NCBI GenBank assembly: GCA_003142615.1 | Contig: PLMW01000047.1 | Coordinates: 1-62,103 of the forward strand | Source: Opitutia bacterium | GTDB lineage: Bacteria > Verrucomicrobiota > Verrucomicrobiia > Opitutales > Opitutaceae | Direction: 5' to 3' | Length of the DNA stretch: 62,103 bases | Part shown: piece after piece, positions 16,118 to 25,253 of the stretch | How positions within the stretch are numbered: the first letter of the stretch is position 1 | Layout of the letters: every line of letters starts with the position of its first letter | The notes under the pieces: model-generated | The model's database searches: none | What the model was told of the DNA's origin: nothing | What the model saw: only the letters and a program-made list of their open reading frames with translations | Position numbers and translations under genes: made by a program

Positions 16118-17371
16118 ATGAAAAACGAGCGAATCGTCGATCTGATCATCTGGCTGGTGATTGCCATCGTGGGGCTCGTGGCCGCGTACCTGTGCTTCGG
16201 CATCCTGGATTCGCAAGCGAGCGGGAAATACCAGGGCTACTCGGTGGGCGGGGCGATCGCCGGCGCGATTGTCTCGTGGAGCGTACTGACGTCGGTCTAC
16301 CTTCAAGTGCGGAAGTCCAGCAACGAGCTCGAGGAATACAAGAAGCGCGTCGACGAATTGCAGAGCAAACTGATCCGCGGCGCGCCGCGCCCGGAAGGAT
16401 TCGACACCGAGGTGTCCGAGCGCGACCGGCTCGTACTGGCGCGGCCGAAGATCTGGCAACCCAAGGGGGGCACGATTTTCGACCTCGTCCTGCCCGAGAC
16501 TGCGATGAAACCGGGCGACGCCTTTCCCGCGGCGTTTCGCTGCTATTACTTGCCGATCGCCAGCGAGGCCAGGAAGGGCGCCAAAAAGAGCGGCCACGCC
16601 GTGCTGTCGCGGGAGGACTGGTATGCGCTGGAATTGAAACAGATCCGCGAAGCGTCGGAGTTTGTGAGTTCGTTCAGTCACGAGATGATTCGGGTCGGCG
16701 GCGAGCCGGCCGGAGTCGAAAGCCTGAAGCTGATTGCCCGGCAATGCGTCCGCCTGATGCGCAAGCGTTCGGATTGGACCCGACAGTACGAGTGGCAGTG
16801 GCAGGTGATCCCCCGCAATGAGTTTGCCGGCCGCATCCGGTTTGCGGCACCCGTGGTGCTGACCGTGGGCCGGCCGCAGGTGGTGACGTTGTATGGGCAG
16901 GGTTTCCGCCAAGGAATCGTCTGTCGCGTGGGCGGCGTGGCGCGGCAGACCGAGCTGACCGCCGATGGCCGGCTCCATGTGCGCCTGGTCGACGACGACG
17001 TGCGCACCGCCAGGATTCTCCAACTAGTCGTGGAAAACCCGGATACCAAGGGTGTCCATTCGAACGAGTGGACCCTGGCCGTCGAGGCGCCAACCGGGAA
17101 CGAGCAGGCCACCCCCACTGAATCACCGCAGGCTTCCGTCGCGGCCGTCCCGCCGCCCGTAGCTCCCGCGCCCGGGCCGGCGGCGCCGGTGAAAGCCGCC
17201 GCCGATGAAGAGAAGATCCTCTACCAGGAAATCGTCCACATGCGCGTCATCTGCTACCACCCCACCCTCGATCGGGTCTACTTCTTCGACTTCACGGACA
17301 ATCTGGACGACTTTCAGGAATCGAGCGAAGTCTTCAACCGGATCCTGGCGACGACCCGTTTTATCGACTGA
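16118..17371 (+). CDS. Membrane-anchored coiled-coil protein with a possible IPT/TIG-like domain
   Basis: This 417-residue protein begins with two membrane helices (about residues 7-28 and 43-65). A short coiled coil (SSNELEEYKKRVDELQSKL) follows. Then come a mixed domain and, near residues 240-310, a beta-rich segment (VVLTVGRPQVVTLYGQGF, then LQLVVENPD) that resembles an IPT/TIG fold. A Pro/Ala linker leads to a compact C-terminus (VICYHPTLDRVYFFDF). No known family is assigned. It follows the patatin gene by 157 bp on the same strand and may tether or gate the lipases at the membrane. Confidence 0.65.
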   Translation: MKNERIVDLIIWLVIAIVGLVAAYLCFGILDSQASGKYQGYSVGGAIAGAIVSWSVLTSVYLQVRKSSNELEEYKKRVDELQSKLIRGAPRPEGFDTEVSERDRLVLARPKIWQPKGGTIFDLVLPETAMKPGDAFPAAFRCYYLPIASEARKGAKKSGHAVLSREDWYALELKQIREASEFVSSFSHEMIRVGGEPAGVESLKLIARQCVRLMRKRSDWTRQYEWQWQVIPRNEFAGRIRFAAPVVLTVGRPQVVTLYGQGFRQGIVCRVGGVARQTELTADGRLHVRLVDDDVRTARILQLVVENPDTKGVHSNEWTLAVEAPTGNEQATPTESPQASVAAVPPPVAPAPGPAAPVKAAADEEKILYQEIVHMRVICYHPTLDRVYFFDFTDNLDDFQESSEVFNRILATTRFID

Positions 17372-17396
17372 TCGCTGTAGAAAAGCCGGCGCCGGC

Positions 17397-17858
17397 TTAG
17401 TGGCCGTGCGCTTCGTGCAAAACCTCGGCGAACCACTGCACGCGGGCCCGGGCCTTGGCGCTGCGCAGGCTCAAGGCCTGCAGCTCCGCCAGCGCTGCTG
17501 CGGCGTTCGAAGGCAGGAGGCTCTTTTCGGACCGGGCCTCTTTGGCCGGTTTACCGCCCTCGCCGATCGTTTCGAGGCGAATGTCTTCGTGCAGGCATTC
17601 GGGCAGGAGGTCCAGGAGATACGTGCGAACCAATTCACTGCGTTCCGCCTTTGTTTTCCCGGCAGCCTTGGCAATGAAGCCCAGATGGTCCGGGCGGATC
17701 GTCCGGTACTTGCCCTGCAGGTAGTTGTTGATGCGGCTGACGGCGATGCCAGTCGCGGCGCTGAGTTGGACCTGGTTGATCCCATTGCGCTCCATGACCA
17801 TCATGAGCGTGCTGGAGAAGAACTGGGTGCGGGAGGGCTTGGTACGTGCATTAGGCAT
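17397..17858 (-). CDS. XRE-family regulator, relative of the phage-element regulator
   Basis: This 153-residue protein shares with the 5520-5957 product the block beginning INQVQLSAATGIAVSRINNY, then GKYRTIRP, and the C-terminal word YLLDLLPE. Residues ~10-60 form the helix-turn-helix. It converges with the membrane-protein gene of the lipase cluster, their stops 25 bp apart. Its own promoter would lie in the AT-rich stretch 17859-18109. It could regulate the neighbouring cluster, but nothing in the sequence proves this. Confidence 0.8.
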   Translation of the reverse strand: MPNARTKPSRTQFFSSTLMMVMERNGINQVQLSAATGIAVSRINNYLQGKYRTIRPDHLGFIAKAAGKTKAERSELVRTYLLDLLPECLHEDIRLETIGEGGKPAKEARSEKSLLPSNAAAALAELQALSLRSAKARARVQWFAEVLHEAHGH

Positions 17859-18109
17859 GGCGATCTTGATGGTTGCTCACAACAGGGGGTCTTCGATACG
17901 AAAGGAATGATGAAGCTGTCAGTGAAACCGTTTGCCAGTCAATATAATAGCAACCTTTCAGCCTGGGAAAGTGAAAGAAAGCACCAAGACTCAGACCATG
18001 CAGCCAGACAATTGAACCTGAAATCGCCCTTCCGCCGTGCATCCGCAGTCGGCGATGAACCTGATAAAAAAATCCTTGGAAAAGTCCCTGCTTCGGGCGG
18101 GATGTCTGC

Positions 18110-19076
18110 ATGGCCGAGGTCTATTGCTACGGACACGTCAGCACCGGTCGGGTGCTGCGGTTGCACGATCATTACCCGGAGGCGGATGGCTACGCCGAGG
18201 TGGTCGAGATCCTGGAGAACCACGCGGGCGAGGCCACCGGCACTGCCCTCGTCCTGACGCGCCTGGGCGTGTCCGTGGCCCTCGAGGGCAACTGGATCGG
18301 CGACAATCCCGGAATGCCGCCGCACGCTCGAATTCCTCCAGCAACGCGGCATTGACTGCTCGGGGCTGCGCGTGGTGCCCGATTATCCCGGCGTCACCGA
18401 GGTGGTGGTTTCCGACGGCGTCTCCCGCACCGTGTTCGGCCGCTACTGCGACCTGCTCTTCACCACCAAACAGTGGGATGATCCCGATCCCATGAAAATC
18501 GTCGCCGCCCGGATCGTCTCCGTGGACTCAACCTTTGGCGAGGCCACGCTCGCGGCGGCGCGCCACGCGGCCGCCGCCGGCAAGCCCCTGGTCACCTATG
18601 ATGCCCGGCATGATTCGGAACTCACCGCCGGCGCCGCCGCGCTGATCATTTCCCGCGAGTACCTCCGGCGGGAATACCCCGCGGCCGCCGCCAGTGAAGA
18701 CGAGCGCGCCGGATTGTTCGCCGGCTATCTGAAACATTGCCCCGGTCTGGTGGCGTTCACCACCGGGGCGCGACCCGTGTGGTGGGGCCGCGGACGGACG
18801 AAGGGGGACGGGCGCAGGCGCGGATTGTCGGATGGAAATGCGGTACCGGGCCGGTGCCACGAACTGGAGTCGTTCCCAGTGAAGGTGGTGGACACCGCGG
18901 GGGCGGGCGACAGTTTCCGCGGCGGGCTGGTGTATGGCATGCTGCAGGACTGGCCTGACGCGGAGTGCGTGCGGTTTTCGGCCGCCGTCGCCGCGCTGGT
19001 TTGCACCCGGGCGCCGGGCTGCGTCCATCCCCCCGCGCTGGACGAGGTCCGGGAACTGCTGTCCGTCAAAAGATAG
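18110..19076 (+). pseudogene. PfkB-family sugar kinase broken by a frameshift
   Basis: The first frame (18110 on) gives MAEVYCYGHVSTG to GNWIGDNP. The continuation (ECRRTLEFLQQRGIDCSGLR, then VPDYPGVTEVVVSDG) lies in another frame. Removing one G at 18311-18312 joins them into a full-length kinase of about 320 residues. The catalytic PfkB signature VVDTAGAGDSFRGG is intact near the end. Either the base is a sequencing or assembly error, or the gene is a recent pseudogene. PfkB kinases phosphorylate sugars or nucleosides; the substrate is unknown. It converges with glmM and overlaps its 3' end by 11 bp. Confidence 0.8.
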
Positions 19077-20508
19077 TTCCGCGCGTACCGCCTTCGTTGG
19101 GGCTGCGCGTGCCGCCGTCACCGGCGAAGGCACGCGAGCCGCTTTCAACCAGCAGGTCCGTGCGCACCGCCGCCTTCAGGCTGTCGAGGCCCGCCTGCAC
19201 CTGGACCGCATCCTCGCCCTCGACGAGCAGCCGGATTTTCGACTCGGTGCCGGAGTAACGCACGAGGACGCGGCCGCGCACGCCGAGCCCGGCGGCAACC
19301 GCGCGGATCGCGGCCTGCACCGTCGGCAGTTCCTCGAGGGGCAGCTTCTCCTTCACCCGCAGCGCCCGCGCCAGTTGCGGCAATTTCCGCAGCACGGACC
19401 GCAGCTCCGACAGCGGTTGGCCCGTGGCGCGCATCACCTCGATGACCTTGAGCGCCGCCACCAGTCCGTCGCCGGTCGGCGACACTTCCGCGCAGATGAT
19501 GTGGCCCGACGACTCGCCACCCAGCATGGCACCCTCCGCCCGCATGCGTTCGCTGACGTAGCGGTCCCCCACCGGGGTGCGCAGCACGCGTCCCCCGGCC
19601 GCCTTCACGGCGTCATCGACCCCGAGATTGCTCTGTTCGCTCACGATCAGCGTCTTCTTGGCCAGCGTCCCGCGCCGCAGTGCATGCACGGCCAGCACGG
19701 TCAGAATCTCGTCGCCATCCAGCATCTCGCCATACTCGTCGCAGAGAAGGCAGCGGTCGCCGTCGCCATCCAGCGCGATGCCGAGCAGCGCGCGGGTGGT
19801 GCGCACGGTGGCGCAAAGCTGCGCCGGCTGCTCGCTGCCAACGCCGGCGTTGATGTTCCGGCCGTCAGGCGAGTCGCCGATGCCGGTCACCGCGGCGCCG
19901 AGGTCACGCAGCACGGTGGGGCCGGTGACGCACGTGGCGCCGTTGGCGGTGTCGAGCGCGATGCGCCAGCCTGCAAGGGAGAGGTTCGGCAGGAGGTGGG
20001 CGACGGCCTGGATGTACTCCCGGGCGGCGTCCGCCAGTACGGTGAACAGTACCTCATCCGCGGCATTTTCCGCCGGGGTGGCGACGTATTCCAACTGCTG
20101 CTCGATCTGCTGCTCCACCTCGTCGGTCAGTTTGACTCCGTCCGGTCCGAAAAACTTGATGCCATTGTCCATGGCGAGATTGTGCGAGGCCGTGATGACG
20201 ACGCCGAGGGCCGCGCCCTGCGTGCCGACGGCGCGGGCCACCAGGGGAGTCGGCACGATGCCAAGGCTCACCGGCGAAAATCCCGCGCACGCCAGGCCGG
20301 TGCCCACCGCCATTTCCAGCGCCGGTCCCGAAAACCGCGTGTCCCGTCCGATCAGCACCACCCGTTTGCCGCCTTCCTCCTTCCACTTTTTGTCCAGCCT
20401 CAGCCAGCGGCCCACGGCAGTGCCGAGCTGCTGGACGAAGACCGTGTTGATGACCGGTCCGTTGTAAAGTCCGCGCACGCCATCGGTGCCGAAATACCTT
20501 CGTTTCAT
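19066..20508 (-). CDS. glmM: Phosphoglucosamine mutase
   Basis: GlmM converts glucosamine-6-phosphate to glucosamine-1-phosphate for UDP-GlcNAc, peptidoglycan and LPS. The 480-residue protein has MKRRYFGTDGVRG at the start, the phosphorylated serine in TASHN (Ser108), the metal loop DGDGDR, the sugar-binding GGESSGH and the phosphate-binding RYSGTESKIR. The ATG at 20508 overlaps the trpD stop by 4 bp (ATGA), so translation is coupled. The C-terminus has a short non-conserved tail that runs into the pfkB 3' end. GlmS, the preceding enzyme of the pathway, is encoded at 42021. Confidence 0.95.
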   Translation of the reverse strand: MKRRYFGTDGVRGLYNGPVINTVFVQQLGTAVGRWLRLDKKWKEEGGKRVVLIGRDTRFSGPALEMAVGTGLACAGFSPVSLGIVPTPLVARAVGTQGAALGVVITASHNLAMDNGIKFFGPDGVKLTDEVEQQIEQQLEYVATPAENAADEVLFTVLADAAREYIQAVAHLLPNLSLAGWRIALDTANGATCVTGPTVLRDLGAAVTGIGDSPDGRNINAGVGSEQPAQLCATVRTTRALLGIALDGDGDRCLLCDEYGEMLDGDEILTVLAVHALRRGTLAKKTLIVSEQSNLGVDDAVKAAGGRVLRTPVGDRYVSERMRAEGAMLGGESSGHIICAEVSPTGDGLVAALKVIEVMRATGQPLSELRSVLRKLPQLARALRVKEKLPLEELPTVQAAIRAVAAGLGVRGRVLVRYSGTESKIRLLVEGEDAVQVQAGLDSLKAAVRTDLLVESGSRAFAGDGGTRSPNEGGTRGTIF

Positions 20509-21551
20509 GGGCGGTAGAATTCCCTGGTCGCGGCGATCTTGGCCTGCACCGCCCCGCCGAGCAAGAATTCCCGGGCGGGGGCGATTCCGTCCACCACCCG
20601 CGCGGTGCGGCCCACAATCCAGAGCGCGACGGCGGCGTTGAGCACGATCGTATCGACGAGGCCCGCGGGACCGCGGCCGGCGAGGATCGCCTCGACGAGG
20701 GCCAGGTTCGCCGGCACGTCGCCGCCCCGGATGTCGGCAAACGGCGCCTGGCTCAAGCCGAAGTCTGCGGCCCGCCAGCGGCCGTCGACCGCCGCCAGCC
20801 GGCCGAAACCGCGCACCCGGTTGACCGTGGCGGTGGTGAGTTCGTCGATGCCGCGGCCGTCGTCGATCACGCCCACTGCGGCGAGGCCGGCCCGTGTGCC
20901 CAGCGTTTCGAGCGTGGCGGCGAGCCGCGTCGCCCAGTCCTCCGAAAACGTGCCGAGCAGCACGTGCGCCGGGCGGCCGGGATTGATGAGCGGACCGATG
21001 AAGTTGAACACCGTGCGGCGCCCCGGCACGGCGAGCGCCTTGCGCACCGCCGCGACGTGCTTGAACGCCGGGTGATAGTTGGGCGCGAAGAAAAACACGA
21101 AGCCCAGCTCCGACATGGCGCGGCGCAGTTTTTCGGGCGGCGCGGCCAGGTCGACCCCGAGCGCGGCCAGCAGGTCGGCACTGCCGCATTTCGAGGTGAT
21201 GCCGCGGTTGCCGTGCTTCATGACCGGCACGCCGGCGCAGGCCAGCACGAGCGTCGCCAGGCTGGAAACATTGAATCCGCCCATGTGATCGCCGCCCGTG
21301 CCGACAATGTCGATGGCCTGCGGCGCCCACGCCTCCAAGCCGGGATCGAGCGACAGGGTGCGGAAAACCGTGGCAAAGGCCGCAACCTCGGCCACGGTCT
21401 CGCCCTTGTCGGCGAACGCCGTGAGGAAGGCGGCCTTCTCCGCGTCGGGTGCCTCGGGTGTGGCCAGGGCGAGGGCGGCGTCGCGGGCCTCGGCGGCGTC
21501 CAGCTCCTGTCCGGCGGCGAGTTTTGGGATCAGCTGGGAAAGCCCGGTCAT
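20505..21551 (-). CDS. trpD: Anthranilate phosphoribosyltransferase
   Basis: TrpD joins anthranilate and PRPP in tryptophan synthesis. The 348-residue protein carries the PRPP/anthranilate-binding motifs GTGGDHMGGFNVSS and MKHGNRGITSKCGSADLLA, and FFAPNYHPAFKHVAAVRKAL. The ATG at 21551 is preferred to the upstream in-frame GTG at 21563 because it gives the usual N-terminus (MTGLSQLIPKL). No other trp gene is nearby. It is the first gene of a two-gene unit with glmM, an unusual pairing of amino-acid and cell-wall biosynthesis. Confidence 0.95.
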   Translation of the reverse strand: MTGLSQLIPKLAAGQELDAAEARDAALALATPEAPDAEKAAFLTAFADKGETVAEVAAFATVFRTLSLDPGLEAWAPQAIDIVGTGGDHMGGFNVSSLATLVLACAGVPVMKHGNRGITSKCGSADLLAALGVDLAAPPEKLRRAMSELGFVFFFAPNYHPAFKHVAAVRKALAVPGRRTVFNFIGPLINPGRPAHVLLGTFSEDWATRLAATLETLGTRAGLAAVGVIDDGRGIDELTTATVNRVRGFGRLAAVDGRWRAADFGLSQAPFADIRGGDVPANLALVEAILAGRGPAGLVDTIVLNAAVALWIVGRTARVVDGIAPAREFLLGGAVQAKIAATREFYRP

Positions 21552-21793
21552 GGCACCAAGCACTCTGGAAGGCCTCCGGCCAGAGAAAAGCCGAAAAAGC
21601 TGGTGTCATGAGTGGATCCTTCACGTCGTTCAGGACGACGGAGAATGCGCCATTCTGAGCGGGCGAGGAATCCCGGGTAACCCGCGCAGCAAAGCATCCA
21701 GCATGACAGGCGCGATGACCACGCAAAGGGGCCATCGCCAGGGCCGGAGTCATAAAACTCGACAGCCGGGGTGAAATTTCCGAGCTACATGCC

Positions 21794-22807
21794 GTGCGCC
21801 GCCTCTTGCTGTTGCTGATCGCCTTGGGTTCCCTCATGGTCTTCACCGCGTTTCACGCGCCGCTGGGCACAGTGGCCGCGGCGGCCGGCCGGCCCGCCGC
21901 CGAGCTGGGCGTGGGCGACGCTCTCGTGCTCGGACTCGTGGAGGGCATCACGGAATTTCTGCCGGTCTCCTCAACCGGCCACCTGATCATCGCCAATCAT
22001 GCGCTGCATCTCGACTCCGCGGCGCCGCTCTTCGACGCCGCGGGCCGGCCGCTCTGGTACCATAAACCGTCCGCCCGCCACCCTACGGGCGAGCCGCTGA
22101 CGCTCAAGCTCGCGGCCGACACCTATTCAGTGGTCATCCAGTTCGGCGCCATTGCGGCGGTCGCCCTGCTCTACTGGCCGCAACTGCTGGGCATCGGCCT
22201 CGGCCTGCTGGGCCGTGATCCGGCGGGCCTGCGGCTGCTGCGCAACCTGCTCGTGGCGTTTCTGCCGGCCGCGGTGCTCGGCCTCCTGCTCAGCGGGTGG
22301 ATCGACCAGCACCTGTTCTCCCTGCCGGCCGTGGTGGCCGCGCAGATCAGCGGTGCGGTGTTGATGCTCGCCGCCGAGCGCTGGCGGCGGAAATATGCCA
22401 CCTCGGCGAACGCCGTGCTCAGTCCGGCCACCCTGCCGGCCTGGCGCGCGCTGGGCATCGGCCTGATGCAATGCCTGGCGCTCTGGCCGGGCACCAGCCG
22501 TTCCATGACCACCATCGTCGGCGGTTATTTTGCCGGCTTCGAACCCCGCCTCGCCGCCGAGTTCAGCTTCCTCCTCGGGTTCGTGACCCTCGCCGCCGCG
22601 ACGGTTTACAAGAGCTATGAGTCCGGTGCGGCCATGATCGCCGTGTTCGGCTGGCCGCATGTGCTGCTCGGCGCCGCGGTGGCGACCGTCTCCGCGGCGA
22701 TCGCGGTGAAGTTTCTCGTGAGCTATCTCACCCGGCACGGCCTGGCCGTTTTTGCGTGGTATCGGCTGTTCATGGCCGCCGTGCTCAGCGCGCTTTATCT
22801 CCTGTGA
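21794..22807 (+). CDS. uppP: Undecaprenyl-diphosphatase
   Basis: This 337-residue membrane enzyme dephosphorylates undecaprenyl pyrophosphate to recycle the cell-wall lipid carrier. Both catalytic motifs are present: EGITEFLPVSSTGHL near residue 51 and the phosphate-binding PGTSRSMT near residue 234. The protein is longer than E. coli UppP (about 273), with an extra N-terminal helix and an insertion (DAAGRPLWYHKPSARHPTGE) after the first motif. GTG at 21794 is the start. It is divergent from trpD-glmM and precedes the rpmF-plsX-fabH block. Confidence 0.95.
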   Translation: MRRLLLLLIALGSLMVFTAFHAPLGTVAAAAGRPAAELGVGDALVLGLVEGITEFLPVSSTGHLIIANHALHLDSAAPLFDAAGRPLWYHKPSARHPTGEPLTLKLAADTYSVVIQFGAIAAVALLYWPQLLGIGLGLLGRDPAGLRLLRNLLVAFLPAAVLGLLLSGWIDQHLFSLPAVVAAQISGAVLMLAAERWRRKYATSANAVLSPATLPAWRALGIGLMQCLALWPGTSRSMTTIVGGYFAGFEPRLAAEFSFLLGFVTLAAATVYKSYESGAAMIAVFGWPHVLLGAAVATVSAAIAVKFLVSYLTRHGLAVFAWYRLFMAAVLSALYLL

Positions 22808-22942
22808 CGGCGCGATCGGCCTGCTGCCGGTGCCCTGATATGATGTCTTGACCCTCCCCGAGGCCGACCTTTACTCGGGCACCTTCAGCCGGTTCAGATG
22901 CGCCGTTCCGCAGTCCGCCCGGCACATCCAACGCTTTTCATC

Positions 22943-23122
22943 ATGGCCAATCCGAAACGCAAACAATCCAAACGCCGCAGCGCTAACCGCCGCGCTGCCA
23001 ATGTCTTCAAGGCTCCGCAGCTGGCCCGGGATCCGGCTGATGGCAGCGCCGTCCGGCCGCACCGCATCAACCCCAAGAGCGGCATGTATCGCGGCCGTCA
23101 GGTGCTGACCGTGGAAGTCTGA
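22943..23122 (+). CDS. rpmF: Ribosomal protein bL32
   Basis: From ATG 22943 the product has 59 residues and begins MANPKRKQSKRRSANRRAA, the typical L32 start, and ends with HRINPKSGMYRGRQVL. An upstream in-frame ATG would add 15 untypical residues. The usual zinc-binding Cys pairs of some L32 proteins are absent, so this is the Cys-free form. It precedes plsX and fabH, a conserved linkage of ribosome and fatty-acid genes. Confidence 0.95.
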   Translation: MANPKRKQSKRRSANRRAANVFKAPQLARDPADGSAVRPHRINPKSGMYRGRQVLTVEV

Positions 23123-23172
23123 ACCCGGGATCCGTCAGGATTTCCGACTTTAACCCCTCTGTTTCTTCCGCG

Positions 23173-24225
23173 ATGGCAGAATCGTCCGCCGCCGGCCGTA
23201 TTGCCGTGGATGCCATGGGAGGCGACCTTGGCCCCGCCGAGGTTGTCGAGGCCGCCAAGCTGGCCCTGGCGGAATATCCCGGCCTCATTCCCCTCACCCT
23301 GGTGGGGGACGTGGCCGTGCTCCGGCCGCTGCTGCAGAAGGCGGGCCTGGCGAACCATCCGACCCTGACGCTCTCCCACGCGTCGGAGATCATCACGATG
23401 GACGACAAGCCGCTGCTGGCCATCCGCCGGAAGAAGGATTCCTCGATGATGCGCGCCATCGAGCTGGTGAAACACGGCGAGGCCATTGCGGCGGTCAGTT
23501 GCGGCAACACCGGCAGCCTGGTGGCGGCCGGCATTCTCAAACTGCGCACGCTCGAAGGTCTCGACCGCGCGGCGCTGGCGCCGGCCGTGCCGCGCGCCGA
23601 CGGCTATTTCATCCTCATCGACGCCGGCGCCAATCCCGAGGCCCGGCCCGAGCACCTCGTGCATAACGCCATCATCGGCTCGCATTACGCCCGCATCGAG
23701 CTGGGCTGTGCCGCGCCGCGCGTCGGGCTGCTGAGCATTGGCACCGAGGAAGGCAAGGGCAACGCCCTCATCACCGAGACGCACGACGCGCTCAAGCGGA
23801 TGGGCTCGCTCGTGAACTACGTCGGGCTCGTCGAGGGTTTCCAGCTCTTCTTCGACCATGTTGACGTCGTGGTATGCGACGGATTCGTGGGCAACATCTG
23901 CGTCAAGAGCTGGGAGTCGCTCGCCAAGTTTTTCACCGGCGAACTCCGCGACCTGCTGCAGGCCAATCCGCTGCGGGCGACGGGCGCATTCCTGGCGCAG
24001 GGCGCGTTCGATGCGTTGCGCCGCCGGATCAACCCCGAGCGCTATGGCGGGGCGCCCCTGCTCGGACTCAAGGGCAACATCATCAAGGCCCACGGCTCGA
24101 GCAACCGGCAGGCGTGGAAGAACGCCATCCGCGTGGCCAACGAGGCCGTCCAGTCCGATCTGAACCACCGCATCGAGGTCGACGTTGCGCTCGCCAACGA
24201 GATCCTCCACCAGCCCGTTGCCTGA
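23173..24225 (+). CDS. plsX: Phosphate acyltransferase PlsX
   Basis: PlsX makes acyl-phosphate from acyl-ACP for phospholipid synthesis at the inner membrane face. The 350-residue protein starts with the family hallmark IAVDAMGGDLGP, followed by VSCGNTGSLVAAG, a GTEEGKGN segment and VCDGFVGNICVKS. Length and order match the family. It lies 50 bp after rpmF and 29 bp before fabH, consistent with one operon. Confidence 0.96.
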   Translation: MAESSAAGRIAVDAMGGDLGPAEVVEAAKLALAEYPGLIPLTLVGDVAVLRPLLQKAGLANHPTLTLSHASEIITMDDKPLLAIRRKKDSSMMRAIELVKHGEAIAAVSCGNTGSLVAAGILKLRTLEGLDRAALAPAVPRADGYFILIDAGANPEARPEHLVHNAIIGSHYARIELGCAAPRVGLLSIGTEEGKGNALITETHDALKRMGSLVNYVGLVEGFQLFFDHVDVVVCDGFVGNICVKSWESLAKFFTGELRDLLQANPLRATGAFLAQGAFDALRRRINPERYGGAPLLGLKGNIIKAHGSSNRQAWKNAIRVANEAVQSDLNHRIEVDVALANEILHQPVA

Positions 24226-24254
24226 CGCCTCCGCACTCTCCGGCCACACCGTTC

Positions 24255-25244
24255 ATGGGCCCTTCCATCGCCATCCTCGGCACCGGTTCCTACGCCCCCG
24301 CCAAAATCGTTTCGAATCATGATCTCTCCCGGCTGGTGGACACCTCCGACGAGTGGATCACCACCCGCACCGGCATCCGCGAACGGCGCATCGCCGGCCA
24401 GCACGAACCCACCTCCGAACTGGCCGCGCGGGCGGGCATCGCCGCCATCGTCGACGCCCGGCTGACCTCCGCCGACATCGACCTGGTCGTCCTCGCCACG
24501 GTCACGCCGGACATGCCGATGCCGTCCACCGCGTGCGTCGTGCAGCACAAGCTCGGCATTCCCGTGCACGCCGCCTGCTTCGACCTCAACGCCGCGTGCA
24601 CCGGTTTTCTTTACGCCCTCGAGGTCGCGCGCGCGCTGCTGGTCGCCGGCCGCGGCCGCCATGCCCTGGTCATCGGCGCGGAGAAGTTCTCCGGTTTCCT
24701 GGACTGGCAGGACCGTGCCACCTGCGTGTTGTTCGGCGACGCCGCCGGTGCCGTCGTGCTGGGCCGGGCCGTCGACTCCCGGCATGGCCTCCTCGGCTGC
24801 AACCTCGGCGCGGAGGGCGGCGCCACCGACCTGCTGTGCATTCCCGGCGGCGGCAGCCTCCACCCGCCCTCGGCACATTCCGTCGAGCACCGCCAGCATT
24901 ACATCAAGATGAAAGGCCGCGAGGTCTTCAAAAGCGCGGTGCGGGTGATGGCCGGGGCGGCGCGGGAGATTCTGGAACAACATCGGCTGACGGCTGACCA
25001 AATCACCTGCGTCATTCCGCACCAGGCGAACCGTCGCATCATCGAAACCCTCTCAAAGGACCTCGAAATTCCGTTGGAACGCTTCGTCATCAACCTCGAC
25101 CGTTACGGCAACACCTCCGCCGCCTCGATCCCGCTGGCGCTCGACGAGGCCCGGCGCGCCGGGCGCATCCACGCCGGCGACATCTCGCTGCTGCTGGCGT
25201 TTGGGGCGGGCTTGACCTATGGGTCCGCCCTGATTCGCTGGTAA
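24255..25244 (+). CDS. fabH: Beta-ketoacyl-ACP synthase III
   Basis: FabH condenses acetyl-CoA with malonyl-ACP to start fatty-acid synthesis. From ATG 24255 the protein is 329 residues with the complete catalytic triad: Cys115 in NAACTGF, His in IPHQANRRI and Asn in YGNTSAAS. DEWITTRTGIRERRI is the typical CoA-binding region. The first open codons of the frame lie within plsX and are not used. It continues the rpmF-plsX unit and is followed after 9 bp by a bamD-like gene. Confidence 0.96.
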   Translation: MGPSIAILGTGSYAPAKIVSNHDLSRLVDTSDEWITTRTGIRERRIAGQHEPTSELAARAGIAAIVDARLTSADIDLVVLATVTPDMPMPSTACVVQHKLGIPVHAACFDLNAACTGFLYALEVARALLVAGRGRHALVIGAEKFSGFLDWQDRATCVLFGDAAGAVVLGRAVDSRHGLLGCNLGAEGGATDLLCIPGGGSLHPPSAHSVEHRQHYIKMKGREVFKSAVRVMAGAAREILEQHRLTADQITCVIPHQANRRIIETLSKDLEIPLERFVINLDRYGNTSAASIPLALDEARRAGRIHAGDISLLLAFGAGLTYGSALIRW

Positions 25245-25253
25245 AACTTCCTC

